NCBI GenBank assembly: GCA_020854235.1
Contig: JADZFW010000079.1
Location: 1-55,282, forward strand
Source of the DNA: Flavobacteriaceae bacterium
Lineage (GTDB): Bacteria; Bacteroidota; Bacteroidia; Flavobacteriales; Flavobacteriaceae
Direction of reading: 5' to 3'
Length of the DNA stretch: 55,282 nucleotides
A model generated the notes under the pieces. It saw only the letters and a program-made list of their open reading frames with translations. It was not told where the DNA came from and did no database searches. Positions within the stretch are counted from its first letter, which is position 1, and every line of letters begins with the position of its first letter. The position numbers were made by a program, and so were the translations under genes. This document shows, piece after piece, positions 40,746 through 50,200 of this stretch.

Positions 40746-42008
40746 ATGCGATTACAAACTAATATTTTATTGATTTTACTCTGCTTTTCAAGTAATTTAA
40801 TTTGGTCACAATTCCAAATTGGAGCTGAATTGAGAAATAGAACTGAATACCGTCATGGGTATAAAACGCTATTTGCAGACGATATTGATCCTGCTTTTTT
40901 CAATGCCCAACGCACCCGTTTGAACATGCAATATACTACCGATGGTTTAAAAATTGTATTGAGTGTTCAAGATGTAAGAACATGGGGAGATGTGGCGCAA
41001 CTCAATGTATCTGACAATAATGGGATGAGTTTGCACCAAGCTTATGCAGAATTGAAGTTGTCACCTGCCATGGCTTTGAAAGTGGGTCGTCAAGAGATTG
41101 TATATGACGATGCACGTTTTATGGGAAATGTAGATTGGACTACGCAAGGTAGAAGCCACGATGCTGCACTTTTGAAATATTCAAATGAAAAAACAAAATT
41201 TGAAATGGGTTTTGCTTACAATCAAGCTTCTGAAAATTTGACTACTAATACATACAGCATTGCAGGAAATTACAAAACTTTGCAATATGCTTGGTTTCAT
41301 CATGATTTTGAACACTTGGGAATGTCAATTTTGCTATTAAACAATGGTTTGCAATACATCAATACCTCAGATGCTTCCCAAAATGAAACCCGTTTCAGTC
41401 AAACAGCCGGAACCCATTTAAAATTCAAAAAAGATAAGTTTTCTGTTCTTTCCAACTTGTATTATCAATTTGGTAAAGATGTCAATGATAATAAATTAGG
41501 GGCTTATTTGGTCTCATTGGACCTCAACCATCAAACTACTGAAAAATTCAATTTCGGGGCTGGAGTCGAGTTCATCAGTGGAAATGAATATGGTGTTATT
41601 ACAGATCAAGAAAATCATGCTTTTAACCCCATGTATGGTACAAACCATAAATTCAACGGACATATGGATTATTTTTATGTAGGCAATCATTTGAATAGTG
41701 TAGGATTGATGGATGTCAATTTGACTTTGGGTTACAAAATTTCTCCCAAACACAGTTTAACCGGATTTTTCCACCAATTTTCTGCCGCACAGGATATTAA
41801 CAATACATTGGATAGTAGAGGGTTAGGAACAGAAGTTGACTTGGCTTTCAATTACAAATTTGCTGAATATGGAACCTTTACTTTGGGTTATTCTCAAATG
41901 TTTGCAAAAGAAGGTTTGGAAGTGTTGAAAGGTAACAATGATGGAAATTCCAATAGTTGGGCATTTGCCATGTTGACTTTAAAACCCAATTTTTTCACAA
42001 ATAAATAA
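40746..42008 (+). CDS. Outer-membrane beta-barrel, alginate-export-family porin
   Basis: 420 aa. Signal peptide ending NLIWSQ (about 1-21), then a repeating two-strand pattern typical of outer-membrane barrels (ELRNRTEYRHGYK, FFNAQRTRLNMQYTTDGL, LKVGRQEIVYDDARFMGNV), the last being the signature of the alginate_exp porin family. It is the first gene of the nrf operon (8 bp before nrfH), so it probably admits nitrite or another anion, or exports ammonium; the substrate is inference from position only. Confidence 0.8.
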   Translation: MRLQTNILLILLCFSSNLIWSQFQIGAELRNRTEYRHGYKTLFADDIDPAFFNAQRTRLNMQYTTDGLKIVLSVQDVRTWGDVAQLNVSDNNGMSLHQAYAELKLSPAMALKVGRQEIVYDDARFMGNVDWTTQGRSHDAALLKYSNEKTKFEMGFAYNQASENLTTNTYSIAGNYKTLQYAWFHHDFEHLGMSILLLNNGLQYINTSDASQNETRFSQTAGTHLKFKKDKFSVLSNLYYQFGKDVNDNKLGAYLVSLDLNHQTTEKFNFGAGVEFISGNEYGVITDQENHAFNPMYGTNHKFNGHMDYFYVGNHLNSVGLMDVNLTLGYKISPKHSLTGFFHQFSAAQDINNTLDSRGLGTEVDLAFNYKFAEYGTFTLGYSQMFAKEGLEVLKGNNDGNSNSWAFAMLTLKPNFFTNK

Positions 42009-42015
42009 ATGTGGT

Positions 42016-42603
42016 ATGTTAAAATTACTGCGATATCTTAAACCGCCCAAAAATTGGCATTTACAAGCGATTTTTCTCCTCGGTGCGATAGCAGGATTTG
42101 GTTTGTATGCTGCCATTGAATCCAATGCAGTATCCTATTTATCCGATGATCCGAAGGCTTGTGTCAATTGCCATGTCATGACTCCGGAATACGTATCCTG
42201 GCAAAGAAGTTCGCATCGTGAAGTGGCCAATTGTAATGATTGTCATGTACCGCATGAAAATTATGCCAAAAAGATGCTCTTCAAAGCCAAAGATGGATTG
42301 TATCACGCTAGTGTTTTTACCACCAAAAGCGAACCGCAAGTCATTCAAATGAAAGAAGCTAGTGCCCAAGTAGTGCAATCCAATTGCATCCGTTGTCACG
42401 AAAATCAAGTGACTGATGCTAAACTAAGTGGTACCGTTACAAATCATTACGAACACAGAGCTTCCAAAAACTGTTGGGAATGTCACAAACACGTACCTCA
42501 TGGACGTGTTCACAGTCTTTCATCGGTGAAATATTATGGAAAAATTCCATCAGAACACCAAGAAACCGTTCCCGAATGGCTTAAAAAACAAATGACTGAA
42601 TAA
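42016..42603 (+). CDS. nrfH: NrfH-type tetraheme cytochrome c (NapC/NirT family)
   Basis: 195 aa. One N-terminal membrane helix (about 16-38) and four CxxCH motifs: CVNCH, CNDCH, CIRCH and CWECH. It oxidises menaquinol and feeds NrfA. The pattern DDPKACVNCHVMTPEYVSW is characteristic of NrfH. The gene ends before a 188 bp repeat-filled gap and then nrfA. Confidence 0.95.
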   Translation: MLKLLRYLKPPKNWHLQAIFLLGAIAGFGLYAAIESNAVSYLSDDPKACVNCHVMTPEYVSWQRSSHREVANCNDCHVPHENYAKKMLFKAKDGLYHASVFTTKSEPQVIQMKEASAQVVQSNCIRCHENQVTDAKLSGTVTNHYEHRASKNCWECHKHVPHGRVHSLSSVKYYGKIPSEHQETVPEWLKKQMTE

Positions 42604-42785
42604 TGTGCCAATTTGTCAATGCGATGCACTGAGCTAGCCTGCACTGAGCTTGTCGAAGTGTCGAAGTGTCGAAGTGTCGAAGTGTGCTAATGTGCCAATT
42701 AACTTAAAGTTTCTCCCGATAGCTAGGGATTGCTCAACGAACGTAACCTAATAACCAATTAACATAATAATCAATAATCAATAAC
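42604..42785 (+). repeat. Repeat-filled nrfH-nrfA gap
   Basis: Contains cactgagcttgtcgaagtg (the dispersed word of 713-733, reversed), four tandem copies of the 8 bp unit tgtcgaag (42651-42682), gtgctaatgtgccaatt words and ttaacctaataaccaatt words. No gene. The inserted words sit within what should be one operon. Confidence 0.7.
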
Positions 42786-42791
42786 CAAACA

Positions 42792-44282
42792 ATGGAAAAT
42801 AACAGAAAACCTTGGGTAAATTGGCTCTTCTTTTTAGGGTCATTAATCGTCGTGTTTTTGTTGGGAATATTAATTTCCAACATAGTAGAACGTAAATCTG
42901 AAGCAAAATTTGCTTACAAACCACTCAATGATATTGGTCAATTTGAATCGAGAAATGAAGTTTGGGGAGAAAATTATCCCCGCGAATATCAATCTTATAT
43001 GCAAACAGCTGATAGCTCCTTCCGTTCAAAATACAATGGAAATGCCATGATCGATATGCTTGATATAGATCCGAGATTGGTAGTGCTTTGGGCAGGATAT
43101 GGTTTTTCCAAAGATTACAATCAGGGACGTGGACACGTTTATGCCATTCAAGATATGTATAATACGTTACGCACCGGTGGACCAAAGGGTCCGGATGATG
43201 GTCCGATGCCTTCCACATGTTGGACTTGTAAATCACCCGATGTACCTCGTTTGATGAACGAAAAAGGCGTAACCGAATATTATACCGGAAAATGGGCGAG
43301 TTTGGGAGACCAAGTGGTTAATCCTATTGGTTGTGCAGATTGTCATGATTCTAAAACCATGAATTTAAAAATCTCACGCCCTGTTGTCATCGAAGCGTTT
43401 CAACGTCAAGGCAAAGATGTAAATAAAGCATCTCAAAACGAAATGCGTTCTTTGGTTTGTGCACAATGCCATTCGGAATATTATTTCAATAAATCTCTAC
43501 CTGGAAAAGAAAACGCCAATTACTTAACATTCCCTTGGGATAATGGTTTTACAGTAGAAGACATGGAAAAATATTATGACAATATCAAGTTTTCCGATTG
43601 GACTCATGCATTGAGTAAAGCACCTATGTTGAAAGCACAGCATCCGGATTATGAAGTCTATATGACGGGTATTCATGGACAGCGCGGTGTGTCATGTGCA
43701 GATTGTCATTTACCTTACAAAACAGAAGGTGGTCAAAAATACACGGATCACCACATCCAATCTCCTTTGAATAATGTTGCCAATTCTTGTCAGGTTTGCC
43801 ATAGAGAAGAAAAGGAGGTATTAATGAAAAATGTTTATGATAACCAAGACAAAGTGATTGAAAATCGCGATAAATTGGAAGAATTGTTGGTAAGAGCGCA
43901 CGTTGAAGCCAAAAAAGCATGGGATTTAGGTGCCACTGATGCTCAAATGAAAGATATCTTAGATGGTATTCGCAAAGCACAATGGAGATGGGATTATGCA
44001 GCAGCAGGCCATGGTTCTGCTTTTCATGCACCGGTTGAAACTTTGCGTGTGATAGGTAACGGAATTGCCATAGCACAAGAAACGAGAATCAAATTGTCAA
44101 AAGTCTTGTTCAAATTAGGATTTGAGGGAGAAGTTCCTTATCCACCCATTCAAACCAAAGCGGAAGCTCAAAAATACATAGGTTTGGATATGCCAAAACT
44201 TGAAGCAGAAAAGGATAAATTTAAAAAGGAATTGGTTCCTCAATGGCAAAAATCTTCTCAAGAAAGACAATCCAAAAAATAA
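42792..44282 (+). CDS. nrfA: Cytochrome c nitrite reductase, pentaheme (ammonia-forming)
   Basis: 496 aa. N-terminal anchor/signal helix, then five heme motifs: the active-site C143-W-T-C-K, followed by CADCH, CAQCH, CADCH and CQVCH. It reduces nitrite to ammonium with six electrons and can also use NO and hydroxylamine. The CxxCK lysine-ligated heme and the motif TDHHIQSPL are diagnostic. It works with NrfH at the outer face of the inner membrane. The cytochrome maturation genes for this heme follow immediately. Confidence 0.97.
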   Translation: MENNRKPWVNWLFFLGSLIVVFLLGILISNIVERKSEAKFAYKPLNDIGQFESRNEVWGENYPREYQSYMQTADSSFRSKYNGNAMIDMLDIDPRLVVLWAGYGFSKDYNQGRGHVYAIQDMYNTLRTGGPKGPDDGPMPSTCWTCKSPDVPRLMNEKGVTEYYTGKWASLGDQVVNPIGCADCHDSKTMNLKISRPVVIEAFQRQGKDVNKASQNEMRSLVCAQCHSEYYFNKSLPGKENANYLTFPWDNGFTVEDMEKYYDNIKFSDWTHALSKAPMLKAQHPDYEVYMTGIHGQRGVSCADCHLPYKTEGGQKYTDHHIQSPLNNVANSCQVCHREEKEVLMKNVYDNQDKVIENRDKLEELLVRAHVEAKKAWDLGATDAQMKDILDGIRKAQWRWDYAAAGHGSAFHAPVETLRVIGNGIAIAQETRIKLSKVLFKLGFEGEVPYPPIQTKAEAQKYIGLDMPKLEAEKDKFKKELVPQWQKSSQERQSKK

Positions 44283-44284
44283 GA

Positions 44285-45562
44285 ATGTCACCAAAAATTT
44301 CTACTAACTACACTAAAACTCAACATAACCTCTGGCAACAACCATGGGGTTATGTTGAGTCTTTTTTAATTGTGTTTGGAACACTAACCATCGGATTTTT
44401 ATGGGAAATATTTATAGGGAAAATGTCAGTTCATTTTTTTGTTTTTCCAATGAATGTACTGATTGGTTTTCTATATGTTTTCAGTCTGATTGTCTTTCAA
44501 AAATACTTGTTTAAGTGGCAATTGGTAATGTGGTTTACTTCTATTCCGGCAACGATTACTTTGTTAATTTCGGTTTTATTAATGGTTTTGCTAATGGGAA
44601 TATTTCCACAATCGCCAAGTAGCAATACACTTGTTAATGTTTTAGGATTGAATCATATTACTTCGCATTGGGCCTTTTATTTAATTCAATTTTTATTACT
44701 TACTGCTTTGGGATTGGTTACTGTGAAACGTGCTTTTCCGTTTAAGTTAAACAATGTAGGTTTTATACTCAACCATGCTGGTCTTTTTATAGCCCTCTTA
44801 GCAGGATTATTGGGTGCTAATGATTTGCAAAAACTCAAAATAATTATTACCGAAAAAGCAGATCAACAAATAGCCATCAATGAGCAAAATCATTTGCTAA
44901 AAATGGATTTTAAAATCTATTTACATGATTTTCAGATGGATGAATATTTGCCTAAATTGACTGTTGTGAACAACAACACCGGAAATATTGTACTCACACA
45001 AGGGAATATCGAAATTGATACCATTAAGAAAACATCATTTATTTTTAAGGATTATCAAATTGAAGTTGAAAAATACCTTTCATCTGCAGGAAAAATAGAT
45101 GATAGATATGTTGCAGTAAGAGATGTAGGTACGCCACCTGCCGTATTTTTGAAAATTACTAATTTGAAAACCAAAGAATTAACTAGTTCGTGGGTGAGTT
45201 GTGGCAGTTTTCTTTATCCTTACGAAGCCGCAAAATTAAATGATCAGTTTTCAGTGTTGATGACATTTCCTGAGCCAAAAAAATTCAATTCTAAAATTAA
45301 TATTTTTGGAAAGGATACCATTCAAAATATTGATATTGAAGTCAATAAACCTTTTAGTTATGATGGATGGGAAATTTATCAATTGAGTTATGATGAAAAC
45401 AAAGGAAAGTGGTCGCAAACAAGCACTTTGGAAATGGTGAAAGATCCTTGGTTACCTGTGGTTTACATAGGAGTTTTTATGATGATTGCAGGAGCAATCT
45501 ATCTTTTCTGGAAAGCCCCTAAAGGTTTAAATTCGAAACATAATACCTTAAAAACCCCATAA
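44285..45562 (+). CDS. resB: Cytochrome c synthase component, ResB/CcsB family
   Basis: About 425 aa from ATG 44285, 2 bp after nrfA; an earlier in-frame start at 44243 would overlap nrfA by 40 bp and is less likely. Several N-terminal helices, a large periplasmic beta domain (about 195-385, with VEKYLSSAGK and PFSYDGWEIYQLSYDENKG, the ResB signature) and a final helix (VVYIGVFMMIAGAIYLFW). With CcsA it attaches heme to apocytochromes in system II. ccsA follows after 1 bp. Confidence 0.9.
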   Translation: MSPKISTNYTKTQHNLWQQPWGYVESFLIVFGTLTIGFLWEIFIGKMSVHFFVFPMNVLIGFLYVFSLIVFQKYLFKWQLVMWFTSIPATITLLISVLLMVLLMGIFPQSPSSNTLVNVLGLNHITSHWAFYLIQFLLLTALGLVTVKRAFPFKLNNVGFILNHAGLFIALLAGLLGANDLQKLKIIITEKADQQIAINEQNHLLKMDFKIYLHDFQMDEYLPKLTVVNNNTGNIVLTQGNIEIDTIKKTSFIFKDYQIEVEKYLSSAGKIDDRYVAVRDVGTPPAVFLKITNLKTKELTSSWVSCGSFLYPYEAAKLNDQFSVLMTFPEPKKFNSKINIFGKDTIQNIDIEVNKPFSYDGWEIYQLSYDENKGKWSQTSTLEMVKDPWLPVVYIGVFMMIAGAIYLFWKAPKGLNSKHNTLKTP

Positions 45563-45563
45563 A

Positions 45564-46349
45564 ATGAATTTGCTTTTTTTTCAAAATATATTTTTGGTAA
45601 TCAGCTGTGTTTGGTTGTTTTCTTTAATTCTTATCTTATTTAAAAAGAATTCCATAGGTGTTTTATTTGCCACAATAGGCACCCTTTTATTACTTTTTTT
45701 TATGGTCCAATTGTGGGTAAAATTAGATAGGCCTCCGATGCGCACTCTAGGTGAAACGCGACTTTGGTACGCTTTATTTTTGCCAAGCATTGGTTTGTTG
45801 ATTTATGCCAAATGGAAATACACTTGGTTTTTGCTCTATACTGTTTTGATGGCTTGGATCTTTCTTTTTATTAATTACTTACATCTTGAAAACTTTTCAA
45901 AAACACTCATGCCTGCCTTACAAAGTATTTGGTTTATTCCACATGTCTTGGTTTATATGATTGCTTATGCATTGCTAGCTGCTTCTAGTTTAGTTGCTTT
46001 CAAAAACTTGATTAACAGTAAAAAAAATCAATTTATTGAGACAATAGTTTTAGCCGATCAGTTGGTATATGTAGGATTTTCTTTTCTCACATTAGGATTA
46101 TTATTTGGCGCCTTGTGGGCAAAAACCGCATGGGGAAGCTATTGGACTTGGGATCCCAAAGAAGTTTGGGCATTTCTAACTTGGTTAGCCTATTTAATCT
46201 ATCTACATTACCGTTTTTTTAAACCGATTGAAATTAAAAAAGCGAATTGGATGCTTGTATTGGCATTGGTAATCCTTTTATTGTGTTGGTTTTGGGTCAA
46301 TTATTCACCAATTGCAAAAAATAGTGTTCATACATATACTAATTATTGA
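45564..46349 (+). CDS. ccsA: Cytochrome c synthase component, CcsA/ResC family
   Basis: 261 aa, about eight helices. WWD-type heme-handling motif W190-GSYWTWDPKEVW, with His residues in flanking helices (FIPHVLVYM, LHYRFF). It transports or holds heme and ligates it with ResB. The split ResB-CcsA pair immediately after nrfA is the counterpart of the fused NrfI of epsilonproteobacteria, which is needed for the CxxCK heme. End of the nrf operon. Confidence 0.92.
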   Translation: MNLLFFQNIFLVISCVWLFSLILILFKKNSIGVLFATIGTLLLLFFMVQLWVKLDRPPMRTLGETRLWYALFLPSIGLLIYAKWKYTWFLLYTVLMAWIFLFINYLHLENFSKTLMPALQSIWFIPHVLVYMIAYALLAASSLVAFKNLINSKKNQFIETIVLADQLVYVGFSFLTLGLLFGALWAKTAWGSYWTWDPKEVWAFLTWLAYLIYLHYRFFKPIEIKKANWMLVLALVILLLCWFWVNYSPIAKNSVHTYTNY

Positions 46350-46491
46350 GTCAATTACATAACCGCATTAATTAGTTATAAGTTGTTTATACATAATGGA
46401 TTTTTGAAAATAATCATCTCCACTTAATTCTCTTTTTTTAGTTTCTTATACAATCAAATTTTCATATAATATTTAATTAAATTTTCAAATC

Positions 46492-46833
46492 ATGCTCATA
46501 AAATCAATAGATATTAACAATTTTAATGACGAAAAAGTACAAACCCAAGTGGTTTTAGAATCGACATTTACAAAAGAAATCATTATTTCTATATCTCAAG
46601 GACAATTGATGAAAGAACATAAATCGCCTTATCCCATAATCATTCATTTATTGGAAGGTGTAATTGAATTGGGCGTGGAAAGTGTTAAATATCAAATGAA
46701 AAAAAATGATATTGTCACTTTAGAAGGTAATGTTCCACATGATTTATTTGCAAATGAAAAAGCATTGATAAGATTAACTTTGTCCAAACAAGATATAATT
46801 GAACGAGTAAAATTTGTGATTGAACCTTTGTAA
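46492..46833 (+). CDS. Small cupin-domain protein
   Basis: 113 aa. Single cupin barrel: ISISQGQLMKEHKSPYPIIIHLLEGVIELGV for motif 1 and KKNDIVTLEGNVPHDLFA for motif 2. The metal-binding set is incomplete but two His and a Glu are present (HKSPYPIIIH, VPHD). Such small cupins occur beside nitrite and NO genes, possibly as NO- or redox-responsive metal proteins; the function is not known. It has its own 142 bp AT-rich leader after ccsA. Confidence 0.75.
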   Translation: MLIKSIDINNFNDEKVQTQVVLESTFTKEIIISISQGQLMKEHKSPYPIIIHLLEGVIELGVESVKYQMKKNDIVTLEGNVPHDLFANEKALIRLTLSKQDIIERVKFVIEPL

Positions 46834-46835
46834 AA

Positions 46836-47237
46836 CTATTTATTTTTCTGGTTTTCACATTGCCTTGCATTTCCAAGAAAACCTTTATTTCCATGATCTT
46901 TTAATAATTTTTCATACAGATTTATCAAATGTGAAAAGTTATTGCAAACTTCTAATATTCCTGAATTTCATTTTTTAGGTTATAAGTTCTTTTTTGCTTT
47001 TAATTCTATAAAACATTTATAGCAAGTTATATTATTGTTGTTAATTGTTTGAAATAATTTATAAATACAAGCAAAAAGTCTATTATAGTTTATAAATATA
47101 ACAGATAACTGAATATCAATTTCATTTGTTAATATAAAATCTATTTTTGCATAAATTATCAAGGGTTCGTTGATTCGTACCCAAATACCAACGTAAGGTG
47201 CTTTTATTAATGAAATTACCTCATTTATGCAGATCAC
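46836..47237 (-). pseudogene. Possible decayed reading frame with in-frame stops
   Basis: One minus-strand frame runs from a GTG at 47237 to a stop at 46836-46838, interrupted by only two stops (TAA at 46980-46982 and a TGA 4 codons later). The translated pieces read ...TCYKCFIELKAKKNL and ILEVCNNFSHLINLYEKLL. No family recognised. The DNA is very AT-rich and a promoter for the next gene lies within, so chance is a serious alternative. Otherwise nothing else is seen in 46834-47226. Confidence 0.25.
47142..47149 (+). promoter_or_regulatory. -7 promoter element (TATTTTTG) for the giant PLP/PEPCK-like gene
   Basis: TATTTTTGC lies 78 bp before the ATG at 47227 and fits TAnnTTTG. A TTTG at 47125-47128 is upstream, though closer than the usual -33 distance. 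Confidence 0.45.
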
Positions 47238-50200
47238 AAATCAACCTAAAATCAAACTCGGAAGCGACGCTTTAAATTTCATCAATCTTTACGAATCTCT
47301 TGGAGAAAGGGCTGAAAATTTTATCCCTTTGCACGTATTGGATAAATTGAAACATTTCATAGACTTGTGCTTAATGGAATCTGAAGATCCGGCTCGCTTG
47401 GAAATGCTGATTTCTAGAGCAGTTGTCGAACTGAAAGAAGTAATTCCCGGTTATGCGGAAGTGGCTTTGATGCTTTATCCTCACAAACTTTCCAAAGCTT
47501 TTGAATACAGCAGTCAAAAACAAAAATTCAACCAACGTCTTAAAAATTTAATCGATACGGATGCCATCAGTGATGTGTCCAAACAAAAAGCCCAAAATAT
47601 TCTCAATGCTCATGATTTTTCTGTGGGAAATCCTCCGGTTACCAATGCGCAATTGGAGTTTGTTTACAAAGTAGTTCTGGGTGACAATGCCGTCAATATC
47701 CGCAAGTACAAAGAAGTGCTCGGCATTATTGATGAAGTGGAAAGCGCACAATGGGATTATATGTTGGATGTCTTGGATCAAATGGTGGTCCAAAATTCTC
47801 ATTACACAACCAAAGCCGAACAAAATGCTTTTTTGCATCGCAATGCCTCTACTACCGATTTTAAAGGGCTGAGCGGTTTGGTAACTACCTTGGTTTCCGG
47901 CACAGCCGATACTGCTATCAAACTAATAGTTGGAGAGGTTTTTAATGTAAATGCTGTCAAAACCATCGATTTTAAAAGTGAAACTCAAGTTTTTGATCAT
48001 ATAAAAGGAGATACTACCCATATTTTCGTCATTAAATTACCAGAAGCTAGAGGTAATTTTTTTACTGATCCCAAATGGTTTCCCTATCTTACCCGATTGG
48101 TTTTGGTGGACGATTCTACTTTGTCTAAAAGTACCAATACATCTTTGGTTTTTGCTTTCCACAATCAAATCATCAATACACTCAACCGTGTACATACCAA
48201 AAAATTGGGTGCTTGGGCCAATTCCCAAATGAACTTGCGTTTGATTTTGGAAAAGGTACATGCTGATAACCTTTTGAAATTTAGAACTAAAATTCAAAGT
48301 AAAATCCAACATTACAATAGAGAACTGAATGATTTTAGACAAGACCAATTAGGCGAAATAGACAATCCTGAAAAAGATGTGGTCTTATTCAAATTTGATG
48401 AATTTGCCCGCCAAATCCTTCAGGATAAATATACTTTGAGCAAACTCAATCAGCTGTTGGACCTATTAATTGATGTTTCAGACGAACCCAAACGTGGTAA
48501 ACTAAACCAATCATTGATTGCCGAATTTGAACTGAGACTTTCCAAATATTTTTATTCCAATAATCCGGCATTGCAAACGGCTACCATTATCGAAGGCGGC
48601 GGACGCAATCAGATTAAAACCTATGGGGAATATCTTTTGAACAAGAAAATCGTGACGCTTTCCAAAGAAGTAGAAGACCGTTGCCATTTGATCATGGAAG
48701 TAATTCCCGATTCCTACGAACGAACTTTACACAATCATTTTCATAAAAATTTCGGAATCAATCTTTTCCTCGAACGCTATCGGGATTACATGATTATCAC
48801 CGAAAATGAAGCCGATAACAGCGGAAGATTCAAAAATTTTCTCATCGAACTCGGAATTTATGAAAAATACAAATCTTTACCTCAAGACCGCAGAAAGTTG
48901 GTGGCCGAGTTTTTGTCCAATCTCAGCAATACTTCCAAAACGAGTATTTCCGACGATGCACAAATGATCATACGAGACTTGATTTCCGATAAAGTCTTGA
49001 GACCTTATGTAATTTGGAACCAACAACAATCGTGGGAATACCGCGATTTGATTCCCGAAGATCGCTTTGATATCAATCCTTTTGATTTGGATGTCGAACT
49101 CAAAGAAGATGGTAAAATTGATTACGAACGCCTGCATGACCGCTTGCTGCGTATCAAACATACGTTCCAACTCTTTGACGAATCGGGAACGCTATGGGAT
49201 AAATTTTGTGACAATTTGAGTATCATCATCAACGATCCACACAACCCAACCGGTTATACCGATCACAACCATCCTGACTTAATTAAGTTTTTGAAATTTA
49301 TCAGTCGTACCAAAATTACGCTTTTGTTGGACGAAGCCTATAATGATGCAGTTAAAATAGACGATCCCGACGAACCCAAATGGCGTACAGTTTCCAGATA
49401 TGTACTTAACAATATGGCCAATTACCCCAAAATCAGTATCGTAGCTTCTATCTCTACGACCAAAAATTTGGGTTCAACAGGCAATAGGTTAGGGGCATTG
49501 GTGAGTACTCCTGCCAAACACGATGTCATCAAATTTGCCCGTAAGTTCAATGAAGTTACCAAAGGCAATACCATGTCCTTGTTTATTTTGGTCAATTTGC
49601 TCGAATCTGCGCAATTGGCCAAAAGAGTCAAAGATGAAATGGAATCCAATTTACCCAAAAATGCTTCGCGTTCTAATATCATCAAATTACTAGAAAAATA
49701 CATTCTTACTGAAACCCAAAATTACTTCCAAAATAAAGTAGATCAAAGGGTTTCTATCTTTGAAGGCAGTCCGTTGCACTTATTTTTGTTGGAAGAATTG
49801 GTTTCCTTGGATAAATTGGATATTCTCCAAATTCCGGATGATTTCCGCTACAATGACACGCCATTTTTCGTGTATTATCGCGAGGAATTGATTCAAAAAT
49901 TAAATACTTTCCGTATCAACCGCATCTTTAGATCGGAAACCAACAAAAGACTTAATTTGGCCAAAAAAGTGGTCAACGAAGTGTTGGAGAAAAATCAAGA
50001 AACTAAAATTTCTGTAGTTGATTCCGATGGTTCTTATTTGTTAAATTTGAAAATTCACTCCTATTTTTCCTATCAAGATTTGGAGAAATTTGCTCTGAAA
50101 TTGGCAGAACAAAGAGGTATTGCTCTGATTCCTTATGAAACCGGTTTCATGCGTTTTTCGGTAGGTGACTATTTGGAAGGCAGCGAAAAGAGTTATGAAA

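Noticed and set aside
42651-42682. Four regular 8 bp repeats considered as the start of a CRISPR array
   Set aside because: Units are contiguous with no spacers and far shorter than CRISPR repeats.
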